A stretch of 64,000 nucleotides of DNA from Thermoplasmata archaeon (lineage in GTDB: Archaea; Thermoplasmatota; Thermoplasmata; Lutacidiplasmatales; UBA184). Every line of letters begins with the position of its first letter. The stretch's first letter is position 1. Below, piece after piece: positions 18,048 through 27,067 of the stretch. Position numbers and translations under genes: made by a program. The DNA lies in NCBI GenBank assembly GCA_022750115.1, contig JAKIWI010000003.1, forward strand, positions 36,927-100,926. Reading direction: 5' to 3'. A model generated the notes under the pieces. That model ran no database searches and was not told the DNA's origin. It was given only the letters and a program-made list of their open reading frames with translations.

Positions 18048-18935
18048 GTGTCACCTCGAAGCGCCTCCCGTCGGTCCTCCCCGGCCGACGTCGCCCTCGT
18101 CACCTGCGGTGGGCCGAAGGGTCACCCCGCGGAGGACGAGCCCCTCGCCGCGGCCCTTCGACGGCGGGGCCGGACCGTGGCCCAACCGGTGTGGGACGAC
18201 CCGTCGGTGGACTGGTCGTCCTACCGGATGGCCGTCGTACGGTCCACCTGGGATTACTTCCATCGGCGGGACAAGTTCCTCCGGTGGGTCCAGCGAGCCA
18301 GCTCACGCGTCGATCTGTGGAACCCCCCCCGGACTCTGCGGTGGAACACCGACAAGGCCTACCTTCGGGACCTCGAGAAAGCCGACGTGCCGACCGTGGC
18401 AACACTCTGGATACCTCGGGGCGGCAAGCTCGACCCGGACCAGTTGAGCCGAACCGAGCGCGCGTCCGCGATCGTCGTCAAGCGCACCATCTCCGCCGCG
18501 GGAGAGGAGACGTACCGGTTCGCCGACGCCACGTCGGCCCCCGCGCGCCGAACGGTGGCACGCCTTGCCTCGAGCGGGCCGGTGATGGTGCAAAGCTACC
18601 TGGAGAGCGTCGAGACGATCGGGGAACGATCCCTCATGTTTCTCGGCGGCAGGTACACCCATGCGGTGCGCCGGACCCCCCTCTTCCCCCGACGGAAGCG
18701 CCGGCGCCGCGAGGCTGTCGTCTCCGTCTCGTCGGAACTCCGCGATCTCGCGACCCAGACGATCCGGGCGTGCCCCGAGGAACTCCTGTACGCCCGCGTC
18801 GACCTGGTACGCGACCGAGACCGGACCTGGAGGCTCCTCGAGCTCGAGGTGACGGAGCCTTCGCTGTTCTTCGTACCCTACCCCCGTGGCGCCGACATCC
18901 TCGCGCGCGCCATCGGCCGACGGCTCGCGAACTAG
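18048..18935 (+). CDS. ATP-grasp protein (RimK / glutathione synthetase-like ligase)
   Basis: A 295-residue putative carboxylate-amine or thiol ligase. The order of elements matches the small ATP-grasp group close to prokaryotic glutathione synthetase: VRSTWDYFHRRDKFL, NTDKAYLRDLEKADVPTV, the ATP-binding AIVVKRTISAAGEETY, GPVMVQSYLESVETIGERSLMF, and the metal-binding LLELEVTEPSLFF. Start is GTG 18048. The substrate cannot be read from sequence. It closes the VOC-YciI-ATP-grasp operon. Confidence 0.75.
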   Translation: MSPRSASRRSSPADVALVTCGGPKGHPAEDEPLAAALRRRGRTVAQPVWDDPSVDWSSYRMAVVRSTWDYFHRRDKFLRWVQRASSRVDLWNPPRTLRWNTDKAYLRDLEKADVPTVATLWIPRGGKLDPDQLSRTERASAIVVKRTISAAGEETYRFADATSAPARRTVARLASSGPVMVQSYLESVETIGERSLMFLGGRYTHAVRRTPLFPRRKRRRREAVVSVSSELRDLATQTIRACPEELLYARVDLVRDRDRTWRLLELEVTEPSLFFVPYPRGADILARAIGRRLAN

Positions 18936-18991
18936 GGGCGCGCCCCCCCCCCGTGCGCCGGGGTTAACAGCGCGCCGCCGTTTCCGCCGGT

Positions 18992-19792
18992 ATGAGCGCC
19001 ACCTCCAGCTCCCTCCCCGTGCTCGAACGCGGAACCGGACCCACCCTCGTGTTCCTCCATGGATACCCGCTGCACCGGGCGATGTGGGCCCCCCAGTTGG
19101 ACGGCTTCTCCGACGCCTTTCGCGTCGTGCTCCCGGACCTCCCCGGATTCGGGACGGCCACCGATTATCCCGTACCCGATACGCTCGCCGGGTACGGCGA
19201 GGCCGTCGCGAAGACCATCGAATCTCACGTCGGGGGACGAGCGACGGTGGTGGCCCACTCCTTCGGGGGGTACATCGCCCTCCAGATGTACCGGGACCGG
19301 CCCGACCTGTTCGAGGGGCTCGTGCTGGTCAGCACCCGGTCGGAGGCGGACGCCCCCGAAGTGCGCCAGAAGCGACTCGCGACGGCCGAGCGCCTCGGGA
19401 ACCCCTCGGAACGGCTCGACGTCGACGCCACGGCTCGACCGCTGGTCTCGGAGACGAGCCGGAGCGATCGACCTCGGGTCGTTGCGGCCGTTCGCGCCAT
19501 CGTCGCGGCGGCTCCCAATCCCGCGATCGTCGGAGCGCTCCGAGCGATCGCCAACCGACCCGACCTCACGCCCGTCCTATCGGGCATTCGAGTGCCCACG
19601 CTCGTGGTGTGGGGCGCGCAGGACGAGCTGATTCCCCCCGCGCGGACGCAGGCGCTCCGCGATGCGGTCGTGGGGTCCGAGGGGATCGAGGTCGCCGGCG
19701 CCGGACATCTGAGCCCACTCGAGGACCCTTCGATGTTCGACCGGGGGGTCCGCGGATTCCTCGCGGGGGCCGCCGCTCGCCGAACGCGTTAG
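18992..19792 (+). CDS. Alpha/beta hydrolase
   Basis: A 266-residue alpha/beta-fold hydrolase with an oxyanion HGYPLHRAMW loop, a nucleophile elbow AHSFGG (Ser about residue 91), an acid in VVWGAQDELIPP and a late His in GAGHLSPLEDP. This is the esterase / proline iminopeptidase-like group with a helical cap (about 120-190). A TATA-like ggttaaca lies 27 bases before ATG. Its TAG stop overlaps the TAA stop of the convergent small membrane protein in TTAG (19789-19792), the second such stop overlap in the window. Confidence 0.8.
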   Translation: MSATSSSLPVLERGTGPTLVFLHGYPLHRAMWAPQLDGFSDAFRVVLPDLPGFGTATDYPVPDTLAGYGEAVAKTIESHVGGRATVVAHSFGGYIALQMYRDRPDLFEGLVLVSTRSEADAPEVRQKRLATAERLGNPSERLDVDATARPLVSETSRSDRPRVVAAVRAIVAAAPNPAIVGALRAIANRPDLTPVLSGIRVPTLVVWGAQDELIPPARTQALRDAVVGSEGIEVAGAGHLSPLEDPSMFDRGVRGFLAGAAARRTR

Positions 19793-20085
19793 AGGAGCAG
19801 AGCGCGGGGCAGCCGATAGGCTCGGATCGCGAGGAACACCGTCGCCACCAGCACCGGCAGGAGCGCAAACGTGCCCACCCAGGCGAGGGCGAGCTGACCG
19901 GAGGTCCCGAACGCCTTCCCGATCTGGGCGTACTCGCCTTGCAGGCGGATCCAGGAGACGCAAAAGAACCAGAGCGAGGCCGAGGTGATGACCGAGAATC
20001 CGGCGAGCCCCGTGATCAGGTCCGCCAGGACAAAGGCACCGAGGCCCCGGACGAGGCGTCGGGGGAAGACCGTGGCGAACGACAT
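19789..20085 (-). CDS. Small two-helix membrane protein
   Basis: A 98-residue hypothetical protein with two clear membrane helices, GLGAFVLADLITGLAGFSVI and LALAWVGTFALLPVLVATVF, and an amphipathic connection. A strong TATA element stands upstream and the gene is convergent with the hydrolase. It lies downstream of pstA on the same strand, but the box at 20131 suggests its own transcription. No family recognised. Confidence 0.6.
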   Translation of the reverse strand: MSFATVFPRRLVRGLGAFVLADLITGLAGFSVITSASLWFFCVSWIRLQGEYAQIGKAFGTSGQLALAWVGTFALLPVLVATVFLAIRAYRLPRALLL

Positions 20086-20130
20086 CCAACCCTACGGTGA
20101 AACCGTTGGAGTCTAGTGGCTCTGTACTCC

Positions 20131-20138
20131 TATATAGA
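20131..20138 (-). promoter_or_regulatory. TATA box of the small membrane protein
   Basis: Perfect tatata in a poor-AT context (tatataga), about 50 bases before the start at 20085, giving a predicted leader near 20 bases. Confidence 0.5.
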
Positions 20139-20240
20139 CCATGACACACCGTGGCACGCAGACCGCGGAGTCTGGACTCGGGCGCGCGGGAACCGCGTGC
20201 CGGCGCGGCCGCGGCGGCCCTGTTCACCGTCGGCGCGGCG

Positions 20241-21143
20241 TCAGCGCGTCGAGGTCCGCGCGCGGGTCCTCGCGAGCACGTAGCGCGCGGCGAGGCTCAT
20301 CGCGAGCATCGCGAGGACCAGGAGGAGCGCGCTCCCCCAGGCGATCGACTCGTAGCGGGGGATCCCGCTGATCCCGTAATAGTAGATCACGAGAGGAAGG
20401 GCTGCGACGGGCCGGTTCAACCCCGCGAAGTCGAAGGTGTTGCCAAAGGCGGTCATCAGGAGTGGCGCCGTCTCACCGGCGGCCCGTGCGGTGGCGAGGA
20501 GCGCTCCCGTGAGGACGCCAGAGCCGGCGGCCGGCAGCACGACCCGCAAGATCGTGCGGAAGCGAGGAAGGCCGAGGGCGAGGGCCGCCTCGCGCGTCGA
20601 AGTCGGCACCAGCCGCAGCGCTTCGTCGGTGGTCCGCGCGACGACGGGCACCATGATGAGGCCGAGGGCCAGCGAGCCCGAAGCGGCGCTGAAGATGTAG
20701 CGCGATTCGATGACGTTCGCCTCCGAGAGATACACCAGGAGCGAGAACACGACGATCCCGATGACGATCGACGGGACGCCCGACATCACGTTCACAAAGA
20801 ACCGAACCCCCCGACCGAGTCGGTTGTCGCCGTATTCGGAGAGGAAGACGCCGGTCAATACGCCCACGGGGAATGCCACGAGGGCGGCAAGACCGACAAG
20901 GAGGACCGTTCCGAGGATCGCGTTGTTGATCCCTCCGCTCGAGCACACCGCTCCTGCCGGGCAGATCACCGCCGGCGGGCCGGAGGTCGTGAGGAGCGAG
21001 AGGTTCAGCGCCGGGAGGCCCTGGGAGAACGCCGCGAACAGGATGCTGCCGAGCGGGATGAGGGCGAGCCCGACGCAGAGGATGCAGAGCGCGGATATCA
21101 CGCGGTTCGCCCATCGTCGACGGCCGCGGCGGGTCGGCCTCAT
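20241..21143 (-). CDS. pstA: Phosphate ABC transporter permease PstA
   Basis: A 300-residue inner-membrane permease. Six helices are visible, and the cytoplasmic coupling loop EAALALGLPRFRTILRVVLPAA is the EAA motif that meets the ATPase. AAGETAPLLMTAFG is a hallmark of PstA. The ATG at 21143 overlaps the end of pstC by 4 bases (ATGA), which fixes the start against the much longer open frame upstream. No pstB ATPase gene follows, contrary to the usual pstSCAB order. Confidence 0.9.
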   Translation of the reverse strand: MRPTRRGRRRWANRVISALCILCVGLALIPLGSILFAAFSQGLPALNLSLLTTSGPPAVICPAGAVCSSGGINNAILGTVLLVGLAALVAFPVGVLTGVFLSEYGDNRLGRGVRFFVNVMSGVPSIVIGIVVFSLLVYLSEANVIESRYIFSAASGSLALGLIMVPVVARTTDEALRLVPTSTREAALALGLPRFRTILRVVLPAAGSGVLTGALLATARAAGETAPLLMTAFGNTFDFAGLNRPVAALPLVIYYYGISGIPRYESIAWGSALLLVLAMLAMSLAARYVLARTRARTSTR

Positions 21144-22138
21144 TCGCGCGCCTCTTCCGGGCGGAAGAATCGACCGAGCAGCAGCACGGCGACGACGTTC
21201 ACCACGACCGTGATCGCGAGCAGGACGAGCCCGAGCTCGAGGAGGGCGCTCTGCTCGAGCGGGGAAGTCGCGGCCGTCAGGAAGTCGTTCGCGATCCAGC
21301 TCGCGATCGTCTGTCCCTGGCTCAGGAGGGAGGTCGAGAGCGTGTTGTTGTTGCCGATGGTCATCGTCACCGCCATCGTTTCTCCGATGGCCCGGCCGAG
21401 GCCGAGGATGATCGCCGCGACGATCCCGCTGCGTGCGAATTGGAGGACCCCGACGCGGGTCGTCTCCCACTGGGTCGCGCCGAGGCTCAGCGCTGCTTCC
21501 CGCTGGGTCGTCGGGACGGCGACCATCGCCTCCCGCGAGACCGCAGAAATCGTCGGGATGACCATGACGGCGAGGATAATCCCCGCCGTCAGCTTGTCCG
21601 CGCCGAAGATCTGACCGGTGAACAGCCCGGTCCAACCGAGCTGGGCCCGCAGGTGCGGTTCCACGGTGACCCGCATGAACGGGACGAGGACGAACAGACC
21701 CCAGAGGCCGTAGATGACCGACGGGATCGCGGCGAGCATCTCGACGAGGCTCGCCATCGGATCGCGGAGCCACGGCGGGGCGAGCTCCGACATGAAGATC
21801 GCAATCCCGAGGCTGATCGGTACACCGAGGGCGATCCCGATCGCCGACGTGACGACCGTTCCTTCGATGAACGGGAGCGCCCCATAGAGCGGCGGGCGGG
21901 CGTTGGCGTTCCAGGTCGAATGGGTGAGGAACCCCGGACCAAACGCGGTGAACGCGAGCTCCGAGCGAAGGGTCAGCAGAACGGTCAGGACGGCCAGAGC
22001 GGCGAGTACTGCGAGCGCGATGCCGGTGCTCAACCATTGGAAGAGCGGGTCGCCCCACCGACGGAGCCACCCTCCGGCCCGGACGACGCGAACTGCCTCC
22101 GCGGCGGGCCCTGGCGCGAGCTCGAGGCCGGCAGCCAC
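21140..22138 (-). CDS. pstC: Phosphate ABC transporter permease PstC
   Basis: A 332-residue permease, partner of PstA. The family motif GIALGVPISLGIAIFMSELAP, the EAA loop REAALSLGATQWETTRVGVL and the PstC-typical RAIGETMAVTMTIGNN are present. It begins 17 bases after pstS and overlaps pstA, giving a tight pstS-pstC-pstA transcript. The N-terminus has about 25 extra polar residues before the first helix. Confidence 0.9.
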   Translation of the reverse strand: MAAGLELAPGPAAEAVRVVRAGGWLRRWGDPLFQWLSTGIALAVLAALAVLTVLLTLRSELAFTAFGPGFLTHSTWNANARPPLYGALPFIEGTVVTSAIGIALGVPISLGIAIFMSELAPPWLRDPMASLVEMLAAIPSVIYGLWGLFVLVPFMRVTVEPHLRAQLGWTGLFTGQIFGADKLTAGIILAVMVIPTISAVSREAMVAVPTTQREAALSLGATQWETTRVGVLQFARSGIVAAIILGLGRAIGETMAVTMTIGNNNTLSTSLLSQGQTIASWIANDFLTAATSPLEQSALLELGLVLLAITVVVNVVAVLLLGRFFRPEEARE

Positions 22139-22155
22139 CCGAACCAGTCCTCGGA

Positions 22156-23364
22156 TCAGTGCGTCGAGACGGCCGCCCCGTTGTAGGTGACTAGACCGAG
22201 CGTCTGCTCGTCAAGGGTCACGACGTTCGCGGGCAGAGGAACGTAGAACACGCCCGGAGCGAACGACTGACCCGCGGTCAACACCCAGTAGATGAAGTGA
22301 CCCAGCGAATCGGCGTCGGCCGACGTGATCGACGACCCGAACACTGTTGTGAGGTCCGAGTAGACCATCACGTAGGAGAACGTCACGATCGGGTACGTCT
22401 GGGCCCCGGGCTGGTTCAGGAGGCTGACGTTGTACCAATCCCCGCTACCCGGCGGAAGGCTGGCGCCTCCCTCGGACACGGCCGTCTGGACATTCGATTG
22501 ATTCGCGAGGATGAAGCTCCCAGCGACATTCTGGACAGCGGCGAACGTGAGGTGGTTCAGGTCGGCGTACGCGAGCTCGTCGTAGCCAATGGCCCCGGGA
22601 GTCGTGGTCACCACACCTGCGACGCCAGTGCTGCCCTTGGCGGCTTGACCGACGGGCCAATTGACCGAGAGTCCGCGCCCAACCGTGTCCGCCCAGGTCG
22701 TGTTCACCTGGCTGAGGTAGCTCGTGAAGCAGAACGAAGTCCCGCTTCCGTCAAGGCGGTGGACGACGGTGATGGGCATGGCGGGAATCGTCACTCCCGA
22801 GTTCAACGCGGTAATCTGGGGGTCGCTCCAGTTCGTGATCGTACCGAGGAAGATGCCGGAGATGACCGCGCTCGAGAGGTCGATCGTAGCGACGATCCCA
22901 GGAAGGTTGTAGAGCAGCACGACGCCGCCCGAGGTCTCGGGAATGCTCAAGGTCGGGCCGGGGAGCGCGGCGCGCTGGGCTGGACTCAGGGGGGCGTCCG
23001 ACGCACCGAAGTCAACGGCCTTGTCTTCGAGGGAGGTAATCCCGGACGAACTTCCCACGGGTTGGTAGTTCACCTGCACATTGCAGAGTTGAGCGTACTG
23101 AGCCGTCCATGTGTTCATCAACGGGTAGACGAACGTCGACCCCGCTCCGGTGAGGCTCTGCGGATTCGACGGGCAATGCGCTCCTCCAGAGGCGGCCGGT
23201 TTCAGCCACCCCCCCGCCGTAACTCCCCACGCAACAACGGCAACCACGATCACCACGACGACAACGACTCCCAGAAGCACACCCCTGCGGCGACGCTGAG
23301 GAACCTTCGACAGGTCCGAGGTTGTCGCCGTCGGGTCTGCGAACGACGGAGAGGGGGTACTCAT
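22156..23364 (-). CDS. pstS: Phosphate-binding protein PstS, N-terminally membrane-anchored
   Basis: A 402-residue binding protein that captures phosphate for PstCA. A single helix (GVLLGVVVVVVIVVAVVAWG, about residues 28-48) anchors it; there is no lipobox. The phosphate pocket motifs are all visible: GAGSTFVYP, VGSSSGITSL, VDFGASDAPL and the RLDGSGTSF loop, equal to R-x-D-G-S-G-T of E. coli PstS. The frame runs upstream to 23541, but a TATA-like box at 23466 lies inside that stretch, so ATG 23364 with a leader of roughly 75 bases is preferred. Confidence 0.9.
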   Translation of the reverse strand: MSTPSPSFADPTATTSDLSKVPQRRRRGVLLGVVVVVVIVVAVVAWGVTAGGWLKPAASGGAHCPSNPQSLTGAGSTFVYPLMNTWTAQYAQLCNVQVNYQPVGSSSGITSLEDKAVDFGASDAPLSPAQRAALPGPTLSIPETSGGVVLLYNLPGIVATIDLSSAVISGIFLGTITNWSDPQITALNSGVTIPAMPITVVHRLDGSGTSFCFTSYLSQVNTTWADTVGRGLSVNWPVGQAAKGSTGVAGVVTTTPGAIGYDELAYADLNHLTFAAVQNVAGSFILANQSNVQTAVSEGGASLPPGSGDWYNVSLLNQPGAQTYPIVTFSYVMVYSDLTTVFGSSITSADADSLGHFIYWVLTAGQSFAPGVFYVPLPANVVTLDEQTLGLVTYNGAAVSTH

Positions 23365-23465
23365 CGGGAACCCCGGTCGGCCGAACGGCCTCGACGAAGG
23401 TGAGCAGAGATCGGGCCCGGTCCCGGGTCGGCTCGCAACGACATCAGCGTTGGACCTCGGTAGTC

Positions 23466-23475
23466 GGATATAGAC
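23466..23475 (-). promoter_or_regulatory. TATA-like box of pstSCA
   Basis: ggatatagac, read leftward as gtctatatcc, is the best TATA match between the pilin-PstS gene and pstS. It implies a separate pstSCA transcript with a leader of about 75 bases, long for this genome and a place for regulation. Confidence 0.4.
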
Positions 23476-23627
23476 GATTCTTAGCGAGACTCCGTAACCC
23501 TCGGAAGTTACCGTAGAAATGCGGTTCCGGTCGCACGCCAACCGTAGCCCAGGGGCGGCCGCTCTTCGGAGGGAAAGAGGACGAAGGCGAGGGGAGGAAG
23601 GGGTTGGTCTTCGCCGCTCCGCTCGAC

Positions 23628-25019
23628 CTAGATCGAGTAGATGCTGACCTCAGCAGACTCCGTGGCGAAGTTCTGGTTGTTTGCAGGGTCCAAGACGAAC
23701 TGCATGAACCGCTGAACCTCACCCGTGGGGGCTCCGATCGTCACGAACTCGAACGGGCGCCAGCCAACGTACTGGGTGGCCGCCGTGCCCGCGCCCAGAA
23801 TCCCGTTGGCGATAGTGCCGCCCGCTCCCGTCGTGGGAAGGACCGCGTTGGTCTGCCCGACGCCCGAGAATCCGACGATCGCGACGCCCGAGCCGGTGGC
23901 TCGCGCGAGGCCGTCAGAGCCGTAGCCGATCGCGTCCGGGTGCCCGCCAACGCCCGCGATGACCGCGGGGTTGCCGTTGCCCTGCTGGGCCGCCGGGATG
24001 ACGAGGCCGCAGCTCGTGGGCTGTCCGTCCGGCGAGCAGCCGCCGAAGCCAAGTCCAGCCTGGGTGCCGGCGCTGTCCCCAACTCCGAGGAGACGCGCGG
24101 TGAAGGACTGGCTCGTTCCGCTGTTGTCGGATCGGATCCACGGTTGGACTGCGTCCGTCGCGGTTCCGGTGATCGTCGCTGCCGTGCCCGCGAAGGGTCC
24201 GGCGCACACCAGGAAGCCGCACGGGGTAGTCGTGCCCGTGATGTCGTTGCCGCTCACGGTCGCCGCCATGCCGGTACCGGTGTTGGCACCCGCCGGGACG
24301 CCCGCCGCCGCCTGGACGAGGCCGCCGCAGGTCTGGCCGACAAGGCACGCCGGGATCTGGTCCCAAACGATGCCCGTCGTGACAGTCCCGGCGTAGCTAA
24401 CGCCCTGGGTCTGCGGGAAGGTGTACCCGCCGGTCGCCGAGCCGGTGTAGCCGGCGTGGCCGCCGCCGTTGGCCTGGTAGATGGTCATCAGGGTGTCCGC
24501 CTGCATGCTGACCAGTCCGTGAGTGTTGGCGGACGGGACCAGGATGTCCACCGCGTCGTACGCGACCGTCGTGATGACGGGCGCGGGGCTCTGGCCGCAG
24601 CCGTAGCCACCGGACGAGATCGGCTGCTCGAGCTGCGTGAGCGTCTCGAGAGACGATGCCGTGCCGATGTCAACGTTGTGCGCACACACCGAGAGCATTC
24701 CAGCCCCGGAGCCGCCCTGATTGTTGCTCAGGACGACATCCGAGTTGTTCTGCTGGAATTGTGTGACGGCGAGGGCCGTGAACGGGAACACCGAGGTGCT
24801 TCCGCCAATGCTCACCGTCGACTGCGCTCCGGGGTTGCCAACGCCCGACGTGACGCCGCCCTGCCACGCGACCAACCAAAGGTACAGCGCTGCCGCGGCC
24901 GCAACCGCGATCAGGATCAGGATGAGCGTCGCCACGACTGGCGACACTGCCTTCCGCTCCTGCTGGAAGCGCCGGTACCCTCGCCGGTTCCTCATTCGTC
25001 GAGTTCCTTTCTCTCCCAT
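23628..25019 (-). CDS. PstS-like phosphate-binding protein with type IV pilin signal (pilin-PBP fusion)
   Basis: About 463 residues from ATG 25019, which has aaggagagg just upstream; ATG 24995 is possible. The N-terminus is an archaeal class III (prepilin) signal: basic residues, RK at 22-23, then AVSPVVATLILILIAVAAA, cut by a prepilin peptidase before Ala24 so that the helix can pack into a filament. The rest is a PstS-type binding fold: VSIGGSTSVFPFTALAV, NQGGSGAGMLSV, NVDIGTASS, the phosphate loop RSDNSGTS (296-303, R-x-D-x-S-G-T) and a closing GEVQRFMQFVLDPANNQNF. Several cysteines suggest disulfides. It is upstream of pstSCA on the same strand and divergent from a pilus assembly operon, which fits a surface phosphate-capture fibre or bindosome. 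Confidence 0.85.
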   Translation of the reverse strand: MGEKGTRRMRNRRGYRRFQQERKAVSPVVATLILILIAVAAAAALYLWLVAWQGGVTSGVGNPGAQSTVSIGGSTSVFPFTALAVTQFQQNNSDVVLSNNQGGSGAGMLSVCAHNVDIGTASSLETLTQLEQPISSGGYGCGQSPAPVITTVAYDAVDILVPSANTHGLVSMQADTLMTIYQANGGGHAGYTGSATGGYTFPQTQGVSYAGTVTTGIVWDQIPACLVGQTCGGLVQAAAGVPAGANTGTGMAATVSGNDITGTTTPCGFLVCAGPFAGTAATITGTATDAVQPWIRSDNSGTSQSFTARLLGVGDSAGTQAGLGFGGCSPDGQPTSCGLVIPAAQQGNGNPAVIAGVGGHPDAIGYGSDGLARATGSGVAIVGFSGVGQTNAVLPTTGAGGTIANGILGAGTAATQYVGWRPFEFVTIGAPTGEVQRFMQFVLDPANNQNFATESAEVSIYSI

Positions 25020-25261
25020 TCGTTGTTTCCTCTCCTTTCGGTTCTTCGTGCAGTTGCGGTTCTCGGTTCCGAGCCTCGCCGCTGCGGCCGTTCCATCGGG
25101 CTCCGGGTTCTTAGCCGTCCTCGAATGAAATGCCGTAGCACCTCGAGGACGTCGGTTTCCACCGTGTGTGAGGTCGTCACCCACGGTGAGAAGGGGGGGC
25201 CACGGAGACTACGGAATCTCCGGACGCATCGTTCATTCCCGAAGTCCCGTTCAGTCCATCG
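25020..25261. promoter_or_regulatory. Divergent region between pilin-PBP and pilus assembly operon
   Basis: About 240 bases between two outward-facing genes of the proposed phosphate pilus. Apart from the Shine-Dalgarno-like aaggagagg before 25019, I see no convincing TATA box. The leftward frame continues open through most of it, so a longer form of the pilin protein cannot be excluded, though that would bury the signal peptide. Confidence 0.3.
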
Positions 25262-27061
25262 ATGGAGCAGTCCGCAGACGGTCCTACCGCCCTTTCGGGC
25301 ATGCGTGACCAGCTGCCGGCGGTCCTCCGGAGGGGAATTCCCGCCGGCGCCAAACCGAAGGACCGCGCGACCCTCCAGAAGCAGGCGCTCCAGCTCGAGA
25401 AGACCCTACTCAAGCGCCGGACGACGCCGGAGAAGGTCTTCATCCAGGCGGAGCTGGGCTACATGCGCCACCAGCTCCAAGGTGACCGCCGACTCGTCAA
25501 CGTGACCTATGCCGTAAACCCGCCGTACGCCTTCGTTCACATTTCGTTCAACGAGGGGATGGGGGAGTTCGACTACACGGTCCTCGAGCCGAGGCGCTCG
25601 CCAGCCGAGCTGAAGCAGACCGTCGAAATTCGCGCGCGGATGGAGGCGCAGATGGGTCAGGAAGAGATTCCGGTCTCGGCCGGGATCTCGCTCGCCGAGT
25701 CGGCGGAACTGAAGGAGTATCTTCGGAAGAAGTTCCTCTCCGTCCTCGACCTGTACAATATCGATGTCTTGCCGAAGCGTCAGCCAGTTCTTCTCTACTA
25801 TCTCGTCCGAGAATTTCTCGGGTTGGGCCAAACCGACCCGATCCTCCGCGACCCGTTCCTGGAGGACATCAGTTGCCTTGGCCCGCACCTCCCGATGTAC
25901 GTCTTTCACCGGGTGTTCGGCTCCTTGCGCACGAATGTCCAATACGACAACGACATCGAACTGAACAAGTACGTTTTTCGGCTTGCCCAGATCGCGGGAA
26001 AGCACATCTCGATCTACCAGCCGATCCTCGACGCGACGCTCCAGGACGGAAGCCGGATCAACCTCACGCTCGGTACCGAAGTTACCCGAAAGGGTTCGAC
26101 GTTCAGCATCCGGAAGTTCTCCGTCGATCCGGTCTCGCCTATCGACCTGCTTCGATTCGGCTCCGTATCGGCGCAGGAACTCGCGTACTTCTGGACCCTC
26201 GTGGACAATCACCGTTCGTTGCTCATCTCGGGCGGTACCGCCGCCGGCAAGACCACGTTCCTGAACGCGATCTCGATGTTCATCCGTCCGGAGGACAAGA
26301 TTGTCTCGATCGAGGACACGCCGGAAATCCAGATCGACCACGAGAACTGGATCCAGTCCGTGGCCCGTACGGGCTACGGCACCGCCTCGGGGATTGGCGG
26401 GGCCTCCGGCATTTCGGGCCATCCGTCTCAAGTCGTGAAATCCGCGGGTACCGTCACCCTGTTCGACCTGCTCGTCGCGGCGCTTCGCCAGCGGCCCGAG
26501 TACGTCATCGTCGGCGAGGTCCGGGGCGCGGAATCGTTCACCTTGTTCCAGGCGATCTCCGTCGGACACGCGTCGATGTCCACCATTCACGCGGGCTCGA
26601 TCGGGGAGCTAATCCACCGCGTCGAGAACGAGCCGATGAACATCCCGCGCGTCCTCTTTCAGGCACTCGATTGCGTGGCGTTCCCCGCCCAGGTCGTCGT
26701 CAACAACAGTCGGGTTCGCCGCATTACCGGCGTCACCGAGATCCTGGACGTCGATGCCGCGACGAACGAGCTCCTGACGAACGATGTCTTCCGATGGGAA
26801 CCGGCGAAAGACCACTTCACGTTCCTCGGGCGGAGCTTCGTCCTCGAGGAGATCTCCGAGCGCAGCGGCAAGACGATCGAAGCGATCCAGGGGGAGATGC
26901 GGCGCAAGGAGCAGTATCTCGACCTGATGGCGAGGCTTGGGATGACCTACTACAAGGATGTCAGTCGGGCGATCGCGTCCTACTACGTCGCCCCCGACGA
27001 CGCGTTCAAATCCCTCGATTCCAAGGTTGCTCAATCGCTTTCCGCCCCGGTCGGACGCTAG
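25262..27061 (+). CDS. Type IV pilus / type II secretion assembly ATPase (archaeal GspE/TadA family)
   Basis: A 599-residue hexameric motor that powers filament assembly at the cytoplasmic membrane. Visible are an N-terminal regulatory part (to ~290), Walker A GGTAAGKT (324-331), Asp box SIEDTPE (349-355), Walker B VIVGEVRG (415-422) and His box STIHAG (440-445). A glycine-rich insert (GYGTASGIGGASGISG, 371-386) between Asp box and Walker B is seen in archaeal pilus ATPases. The next gene starts 6 bases on, so it heads an operon with two platform proteins. Divergence from the pilin-PBP gene suggests that protein is a client. Related motors include archaellum FlaI, PilB-like and BasE. Confidence 0.9.
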   Translation: MEQSADGPTALSGMRDQLPAVLRRGIPAGAKPKDRATLQKQALQLEKTLLKRRTTPEKVFIQAELGYMRHQLQGDRRLVNVTYAVNPPYAFVHISFNEGMGEFDYTVLEPRRSPAELKQTVEIRARMEAQMGQEEIPVSAGISLAESAELKEYLRKKFLSVLDLYNIDVLPKRQPVLLYYLVREFLGLGQTDPILRDPFLEDISCLGPHLPMYVFHRVFGSLRTNVQYDNDIELNKYVFRLAQIAGKHISIYQPILDATLQDGSRINLTLGTEVTRKGSTFSIRKFSVDPVSPIDLLRFGSVSAQELAYFWTLVDNHRSLLISGGTAAGKTTFLNAISMFIRPEDKIVSIEDTPEIQIDHENWIQSVARTGYGTASGIGGASGISGHPSQVVKSAGTVTLFDLLVAALRQRPEYVIVGEVRGAESFTLFQAISVGHASMSTIHAGSIGELIHRVENEPMNIPRVLFQALDCVAFPAQVVVNNSRVRRITGVTEILDVDAATNELLTNDVFRWEPAKDHFTFLGRSFVLEEISERSGKTIEAIQGEMRRKEQYLDLMARLGMTYYKDVSRAIASYYVAPDDAFKSLDSKVAQSLSAPVGR

Positions 27062-27067
27062 GCGTCG

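Noticed and set aside
20151-21614. Long rightward 487-residue frame
   Set aside because: It is the complement of pstA and pstC; its translation is charged, repetitive and unlike a protein family.
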